26,752 nucleotides of DNA from JACCYX01 sp964610045 (GTDB lineage: Bacteria; Chloroflexota; Chloroflexia; Thermomicrobiales; UBA6265): the NCBI GenBank assembly GCA_964610045.1, contig CAZSUN010000049.1, positions 1 to 26,752 of the forward strand. Direction: 5' to 3'. Shown here one piece after another: positions 23,364 through 26,752 of this stretch; position 1 is the first letter of the stretch, and each line of letters begins with the position of its first letter. The notes under the pieces were generated by a model. That model did no database searches, was not told the DNA's origin, and saw only the letters and a list, made by a program, of their open reading frames with translations. The translations under genes were made by a program, and so were the position numbers.

Positions 23364-24206
23364 GTGGACATCTGGCATATTGTCGGAATCGGGCTGGCGG
23401 CCATCTTCGCCTCCACCTTCGGAAGCATGCTCGGGTTGGGCGGCGGCGTGTTCCTGGTTCCGTTGCTCACGCTCTTTCTCGATGTCGATCCTCACGTCGC
23501 GGTTGGCGCAAGCGCCGTCTGCGTCGTCACCAACTCGGTCGTTGGATCGACCGTGCATATCCAGAGCGGGTTCACCAACCTCCGGCTCGCGATGGTCCTC
23601 CAGGTCACCACGGCGATCGGAGCCATCGTCGGGGCGTTGATCGCGCTGCGGGTGAGCGCCAACGCGCTGAATATCGTGCTCGGTCTCGTGCTGCTCTACG
23701 CCGCCATCAGCATGTTGAAGCAGCGCAGGCTCGAGCCTGTGCCGCCACGGCCTGACGAACCCGACCCGCTCGGGCTCCGGGGCCACTACACCGACCCGGC
23801 ATCGCGTCGATCCATCGAATACGTTCCCCACCATATTGAGCCTGGAATGGGTCTCAGCGGTCTCGCCGGGGTTCTCTCCGGAATGCTCGGCATCGGCGGC
23901 GGCGCGATCCAGGTTCCGCTGATGAATCTCCTGATGAAGGTGCCGGTGAAGGCGGCAGCCGGCACCAGCGCGTTCATGGTTGGCATGACGGCCGTCGCCA
24001 CGGCGGCGGTCTTCTATGCCGACGGCCAGATCGACCCGCAGGTGGTGATTCCGGCGATGATCGGGGTATTCCTCGGATCGCAGGCCGGATCGCAGATCAC
24101 CCGGCGTGTCCAGACGCATCGCCTGGTCATCGTGTTCGTCATCGCGCTCGCCTACCTGGGTCTGTCGCTGATCCTCAAGGCGTTCGGCATCACGTTGGGA
24201 AGGTAG
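23364..24206 (+). CDS. TauE/SafE (TSUP) family membrane permease
   Basis: This 280-residue membrane protein starts at GTG 23364, with AGGGGGA just upstream; an overlapping ATG at 23362 is out of frame, and the long open frame to 22890 is a shadow of the riboswitch leader. The family's twofold repeat is clear: GSMLGLGGGVFLVPLLTLFL in the first half and SGMLGIGGGAIQVPLMNLLM in the second. Each half is followed by an ASAV or TSAF helix. Seven or eight helices are visible, with a charged loop (PPRPDEPDPLG) between the halves. TSUP proteins export or import small anions or thiol-type sulfur compounds such as sulfite, sulfoacetate or thiosulfate. The substrate is unknown here. It is followed 9 nt later by a DUF1634 gene, its common partner. 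Confidence 0.92.
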   Translation: MDIWHIVGIGLAAIFASTFGSMLGLGGGVFLVPLLTLFLDVDPHVAVGASAVCVVTNSVVGSTVHIQSGFTNLRLAMVLQVTTAIGAIVGALIALRVSANALNIVLGLVLLYAAISMLKQRRLEPVPPRPDEPDPLGLRGHYTDPASRRSIEYVPHHIEPGMGLSGLAGVLSGMLGIGGGAIQVPLMNLLMKVPVKAAAGTSAFMVGMTAVATAAVFYADGQIDPQVVIPAMIGVFLGSQAGSQITRRVQTHRLVIVFVIALAYLGLSLILKAFGITLGR

Positions 24207-24215
24207 GAAGGTTCG

Positions 24216-24581
24216 ATGGCTACCGCACCTGACATCCGGGAAGACGAGGATGCGTTGCTGCGACGACGCACCGTCCGTGTGCTCCAGGTCGGATTCCGGG
24301 TTGCGGTCCTCTTGCTGGCGATCGGCCTGCTGCTGTCGGTCATCCGGCAGGAAGCCCTGCCCCACGAGTTCGGTTCGCCGTCCGAGGTGCTCTCGGACGT
24401 GTTCGACGGCTCGGCAGCCGGGTTCCTTGGCCTCGGAATCGCGGCGATCATCCTGACCCCGCTCGTGGCAACCATCGCGATCATGGCGAGTTTCTTTCAG
24501 CTGGGCGACCGCCGGTACGCGGCAGTTTGCGGCGCCGTGATCGTCATCCTGCTGGTGTCGCTCTCGCTCTCGGTGCTGTAG
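24216..24581 (+). CDS. DUF1634 family membrane protein, partner of TauE-like permease
   Basis: This 121-residue protein starts at ATG 24216 with GGAAGG 5 nt upstream. A charged N-terminus (DIREDEDALLRRRTVRVLQ) precedes three hydrophobic helices, about residues 25-42, 66-91 and 103-120. Between helices 1 and 2 is an Asp/Glu/Pro-rich loop (RQEALPHEFGSPSEVLSDVF). DUF1634 proteins are typically encoded beside TSUP permeases and are presumed accessory subunits, with function unproven. The 9-nt gap indicates co-transcription with the permease. Confidence 0.85.
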   Translation: MATAPDIREDEDALLRRRTVRVLQVGFRVAVLLLAIGLLLSVIRQEALPHEFGSPSEVLSDVFDGSAAGFLGLGIAAIILTPLVATIAIMASFFQLGDRRYAAVCGAVIVILLVSLSLSVL

Positions 24582-24588
24582 GTGGCCG

Positions 24589-24624
24589 GGCGCGACGGCA
24601 CGCACATGCGATGCGCGCCGTTTC
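24589..24624. terminator. Possible terminator between convergent DUF1634 and rimM genes
   Basis: GGCGCG (24589-24594) pairs with CGCGCC (24614-24619), with an internal GCACATGC. On the plus strand GTTTC follows. The stem is imperfect, so support is modest. Confidence 0.35.
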
Positions 24625-24646
24625 AACCGTCGACGATGGATGCAGG

Positions 24647-25327
24647 CTAGTTGGTGTAGACCGGGGGATCGATCACGATCAGGGTGCGTTCCGGCGCGAT
24701 CTCGCGCACGAACTGGGGGTGATTCGGCACCAGCAGATCGGGCACCCCTGGCTGGCTCACGACGAGGACATCGTGGGCGCCGGTCTCCAGCAGGTCGGTG
24801 ACGGTCCCAAGCAGGGTTCCATCCGGCGTCCGCGCTTCCAGCCCGATCAGTTGATAGAGGAAATACTCGCCCGGTTCGAGCGGATGCAGTTCGGCCGCCG
24901 GGACGCGTACCTGGAGACGCCCCAGGAGCTTCGCGTCCTCCGGCGTCGCGATGCCATCAAGCCGGATCAGCATCATGTCCCCGTGCTGTCGCGCCCCGAT
25001 CAAGCGTGTCGGAGTCTCGCTGTCCCCGAGGTAGACCGTGGTCAGGTGAGGAATGTGCTCGGGGTGATCGCTCACCACCCGCAACTTGATCTCCCCATCG
25101 AGACCGTGAGGACCAGCGAGCGTCCCGATCGTGAGCCGTACCTCGGCCAGCGCAATGTCTGGCTCCGGGCCGGTGGTTTCGATCAGCGTCTTCGGCGTCG
25201 AGATTCGCTGCCGGGCGACAGGCTTGCTCCGCACGCGGGGTTTCAGGGGCGCACGCGAATCGCCGGACGCGTCCCCTTGCGGGGAGCCGGCATCCGGCGA
25301 TGGCGAGGATGATTTCCTGGGACGCAT
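24647..25327 (-). CDS. rimM: Ribosome maturation factor RimM with an N-terminal extension
   Basis: This 226-residue protein is called from ATG 25327; a TTG at 25342 overlapping the previous stop is possible. The RimM N-domain begins near residue 63 (VRLTIGTLAGPHGLDGEIKLRV split across the first strands), with the family's G-[PA]-H-G-[LV]-x-G-E motif. The C-terminal PRC-barrel starts near 140, with EYFLYQLIGLEA and LLGTVTDLLETGAHDVLVV, then LLVPNHPQFVREI. RimM assists 16S rRNA processing and 30S head assembly by binding S19. Usual length is ~170, so ~55 Ser/Pro/Arg-rich residues are extra at the N-terminus and probably disordered. The gene follows rpsP and a KH-domain gene, but no trmD follows it; instead it converges on the DUF1634 gene. 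Confidence 0.93.
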   Translation of the reverse strand: MRPRKSSSPSPDAGSPQGDASGDSRAPLKPRVRSKPVARQRISTPKTLIETTGPEPDIALAEVRLTIGTLAGPHGLDGEIKLRVVSDHPEHIPHLTTVYLGDSETPTRLIGARQHGDMMLIRLDGIATPEDAKLLGRLQVRVPAAELHPLEPGEYFLYQLIGLEARTPDGTLLGTVTDLLETGAHDVLVVSQPGVPDLLVPNHPQFVREIAPERTLIVIDPPVYTN

Positions 25328-25338
25328 GGAGGGCGGGT

Positions 25339-25680
25339 TCAATTCTCGATGTCGAGGCTCACCCGGAGATGATGCCGCGAACCTGCCACGAGGAGGACGG
25401 TACGAATTGCCTTGGCGATGCGCCCACCACGCCCGATCACTTTCCCGAGGTCGTCATCCTGCAATCGGACCTGGATGTGGACGGAGGATCCACGGCGATC
25501 GGCGGTGATTTCCGCATCGTCGGGATTGTCGACAAGGCTGGTGACGATGAAACTCACCAGTTCGCGCAGCGATTCGGTCGCCTCGTCGGCGGCATCGCCA
25601 TCGACGGCTACGCCCTCGGCTTCACCTTCGACATCAAGTCCGAGTTCGTCCTCATGGAGATCGTTGGCATCGCTTGCCAT
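25339..25680 (-). CDS. KH-domain RNA-binding protein (KhpA-like) with an acidic N-terminal tail
   Basis: This 113-residue protein starts at ATG 25680, 5 nt after the rpsP stop. A single type II KH domain occupies residues ~38-112. It has the GRGG version of the GxxG RNA-binding loop (residues 83-86) followed by RIAKAIRTVLLVAG. VSFIVTSLVDNPDDAEI and VHIQVRLQDDDLGKVIG also fit the KhpA/YlqC group. KhpA is ~75-80 residues, so the first ~35 residues (very Asp/Glu-rich) are an addition. KhpA proteins bind many RNAs, often with KhpB/Jag, and affect cell division and translation. Location between rpsP and rimM is the classic synteny. Confidence 0.92.
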   Translation of the reverse strand: MASDANDLHEDELGLDVEGEAEGVAVDGDAADEATESLRELVSFIVTSLVDNPDDAEITADRRGSSVHIQVRLQDDDLGKVIGRGGRIAKAIRTVLLVAGSRHHLRVSLDIEN

Positions 25681-25685
25681 GATCG

Positions 25686-25955
25686 TCAGGAGGGATCGGC
25701 CGAGGGGGCCTCGGCCGGGATCACACCCGCGCGCTTGAGGAGCCCGGCGACGGTGTCGGACGGCTGCGCGCCAACGCTGAGCCAGTACTGGGCGCGTTCG
25801 GCGTTGACCTTGACGGTGGCCGGCTCGGTCAGCGGGTCGTAGTGCCCGATGATTTCAATGAAGCGGCCATCACGCGGGGAGCTGTGCTCGGCGGCCACGA
25901 TCCGGTAGCTGGGGCGCTTCTTGGCGCCGGTGCGGCGAAGGCGAAGTTTGATCAC
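25686..25955 (-). CDS. rpsP: 30S ribosomal protein S16
   Basis: This 89-residue protein starts at GTG 25955 with AGGAG 6-7 nt upstream; the frame extends to 25991 but the extra residues are not S16-like. Diagnostic features are IKLRLRRTGAKKRPSYRIV at the N-terminus, then SPRDGRFIEIIGHYDPLTEP and AQYWLSVGAQPSDTVAGLLKRAGV. S16 is an early-binding 30S protein needed for 16S folding. It is first in the rpsP-KH-rimM operon. The ~280-nt leader from the predicted promoter (26241-26269) is long for a ribosomal protein gene and may hold autoregulatory structure. No ffh gene precedes it, unlike the common arrangement. Confidence 0.96.
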   Translation of the reverse strand: MIKLRLRRTGAKKRPSYRIVAAEHSSPRDGRFIEIIGHYDPLTEPATVKVNAERAQYWLSVGAQPSDTVAGLLKRAGVIPAEAPSADPS

Positions 25956-26240
25956 GAAACTACTCCTGGCAGCGAAGCGGGCTCTCGTCAATCGCTTCGT
26001 GCATGGTGTGAATCAGGTCCAGGGTCCAAGGTGCTGCTGCTGGTGCCGCGGATTCCCGCGGATGGAGACTGGCGCCACGCGAGCATCGGGAGGCACTACA
26101 TCCCGATCCGATCGTCCGCAAGGCGATCACGCCTTCCCCATCCAGGAGTCCCGGCGTTCGCGGGTGCTGAACCGATGCGCGCAGGCGTCGTCGATTACGC
26201 GCAACACAGCAGCGACCGCGCAATGCGGCCGCAGGAGAGC
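25956..26240 (-). promoter_or_regulatory. Long 5' leader of the rpsP operon
   Basis: About 280 nt separate the predicted promoter from the rpsP start, and I find no supported gene in it. A perfect hairpin, CCGCGG-ATTC-CCGCGG (26046-26061), lies in the middle, and GGTCC is repeated at 26026-26037. Whether the leader is regulatory is untested. Confidence 0.35.
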
Positions 26241-26269
26241 ACTGTAGCACAGCCATGAACCGCGGTCAA
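26241..26269 (-). promoter_or_regulatory. Promoter of the rpsP operon (extended -10)
   Basis: On the minus strand, TTGACC (26269-26264) and TACAGT (26246-26241) are separated by exactly 17 bp. The -10 is extended by TGC (TGCTACAGT). The -35 and part of the spacer lie inside an 11-bp inverted repeat. Confidence 0.65.
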
Positions 26270-26282
26270 AACGGTTCATGGC
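26252..26282. repeat. Perfect 11-bp inverted repeat overlapping the rpsP promoter
   Basis: GCCATGAACCG (26252-26262) pairs with CGGTTCATGGC (26272-26282) around 9 nt. It could be an operator or the terminator of the upstream minus-strand gene. No U-tract follows, which favours the operator reading or a simple stem-loop. Confidence 0.6.
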
Positions 26283-26312
26283 CGGGCAATTGCCAGCGCG
26301 GGGTGAACTGGA

Positions 26313-26537
26313 TCAGGATCGACGTGCGTCGTGGTGGGAATCGACTCCGGCGGACGATGCCGGGATCTGCTGCTTGCCACAACACACACAGACGACAGTT
26401 TCGGTGAAGTCCGGTGACAACCCCAGCTTGCGCGCGCGCGCCTTGATTTGCGAAGGGTTCTGCCGTTCCACAAGGGCCTCCGCGATGACAAGGCTCGGGC
26501 GCAGGGCGCGATCAACGGAGGGAGTCGAAACTGCCAT
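26313..26537 (-). CDS. Small Cys-containing hypothetical protein
   Basis: I do not recognise a family for this 74-residue protein. The chosen start, ATG 26537, has AAAGGA about 12 nt upstream; a start at 26549 would place that site too close. It has a helical segment (LVIAEALVERQNPSQIKARARKLGLS, in two parts) followed by C50, C52 and C53 in VCVCCGKQQIP, and a His/Asp/Arg tail (DSHHDARRS). The Cys cluster plus His could bind a metal, but too few ligands are spaced for a standard zinc ribbon. A well-spaced promoter at 26662-26690 supports transcription. Confidence 0.5.
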   Translation of the reverse strand: MAVSTPSVDRALRPSLVIAEALVERQNPSQIKARARKLGLSPDFTETVVCVCCGKQQIPASSAGVDSHHDARRS

Positions 26538-26661
26538 AACGATGCACATTCCTTTCAGGGAAAACACTGGAATCCGGATGTACCGTCAGCCTCGGCGACA
26601 CCGGTTTTCGTCTGCGGCGACGGAGGCGCCAAGCTTGCCGCCAGCCGCGTACCTTGCACCC

Positions 26662-26690
26662 ATCTTAGCGATGTTAACGCCGCTTCGCAA
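26662..26690 (-). promoter_or_regulatory. Promoter of the small Cys-containing gene
   Basis: On the minus strand TTGCGA (26690-26685), 17 bp and TAAGAT (26667-26662) form a good sigma-A-type promoter. It lies about 118 nt before the start codon. Confidence 0.55.
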
Positions 26691-26720
26691 CCCATCTTCC
26701 ACTGATTCAGAAGCCCAGGC

Positions 26721-26741
26721 GAACGTACACCATGTACATTC
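26721..26741. promoter_or_regulatory. GTAC-centred inverted repeat at the right edge
   Basis: GAACGTAC and GTACATTC flank a 5-nt spacer and are complementary at seven of eight positions. The site lies just upstream of the minus-strand promoter at 26662-26690 and may be an operator. Part of the region may belong to a gene beyond the window. Confidence 0.35.
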
Positions 26742-26752
26742 ACTGTTGCCTC

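Noticed and set aside
26721..26741. LexA (SOS) box
   Set aside because: It shares GAAC with LexA motifs, but spacing and half-sites do not match the forms I know, and no SOS gene is nearby.
1..26752. CRISPR arrays, rRNA or tRNA genes, insertion sequences, prophage
   Set aside because: No regularly spaced direct repeats, conserved RNA gene segments, transposases or phage structural genes are visible on either strand.

Overview
This is a GC-rich chromosomal stretch with no phage, plasmid or CRISPR character. The gene set suggests a member of the Chloroflexota near Thermomicrobia/Sphaerobacter: F420-type luciferase-like oxidoreductases, lipoproteins with Pro/Thr-rich linkers, an rpsP-KH-rimM cluster, frequent GTG starts, and intergenic repeats. 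That placement is an inference from gene content and style, not from a marker-gene search.

Layout. 1-2261: the C-terminal part of a DHA2-type MFS exporter, then an MscS-type channel, each followed by a hairpin. 2262-3974 (-): ilvD, dihydroxy-acid dehydratase, divergent from two tandem paralogous LLM-class oxidoreductases (4203-5953). 6050-6644: two small membrane proteins, YggT and an unknown. 7178-9159: a lipoprotein, then a secreted HtrA/DegP-type protease with a PDZ domain. 9224-12152: an aldo/keto reductase (-), a SIS-domain protein (+) and a xylose-isomerase-like TIM-barrel protein (-), a plausible sugar-metabolism neighbourhood. 12387-14938: an XRE regulator, a secreted protein with two cupredoxin domains, and a small TPR-like protein. 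14939-16069: about 1.1 kb without a convincing gene, carrying dispersed repeats and a strong orphan terminator. 16070-18558: a long ArsR-type regulator (-) and a tyrosine recombinase (+) that lacks two usual catalytic histidine positions.

18542-23229 (-) is the most interesting part. A cobalamin riboswitch (aptamer 23100-23229) precedes four tightly packed genes: a secreted alpha/alpha-barrel repeat protein, a membrane-anchored protein resembling the C-terminal (DUF4430-like) domain of transcobalamin and intrinsic factor, an enlarged EcfT, and a fused double-ATPase EcfA. The first two proteins together match the two domains of animal B12 carriers, so I propose a riboswitch-controlled, bipartite transcobalamin-like B12 capture system coupled to an ECF transporter. 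No S component is visible in the operon.

23364-24581: a TauE/SafE permease with a DUF1634 partner. 24647-25955 (-): rpsP, a KH-domain RNA-binding protein and rimM, with a good promoter 280 bp upstream. The right edge holds a small Cys-containing protein with its own promoter.
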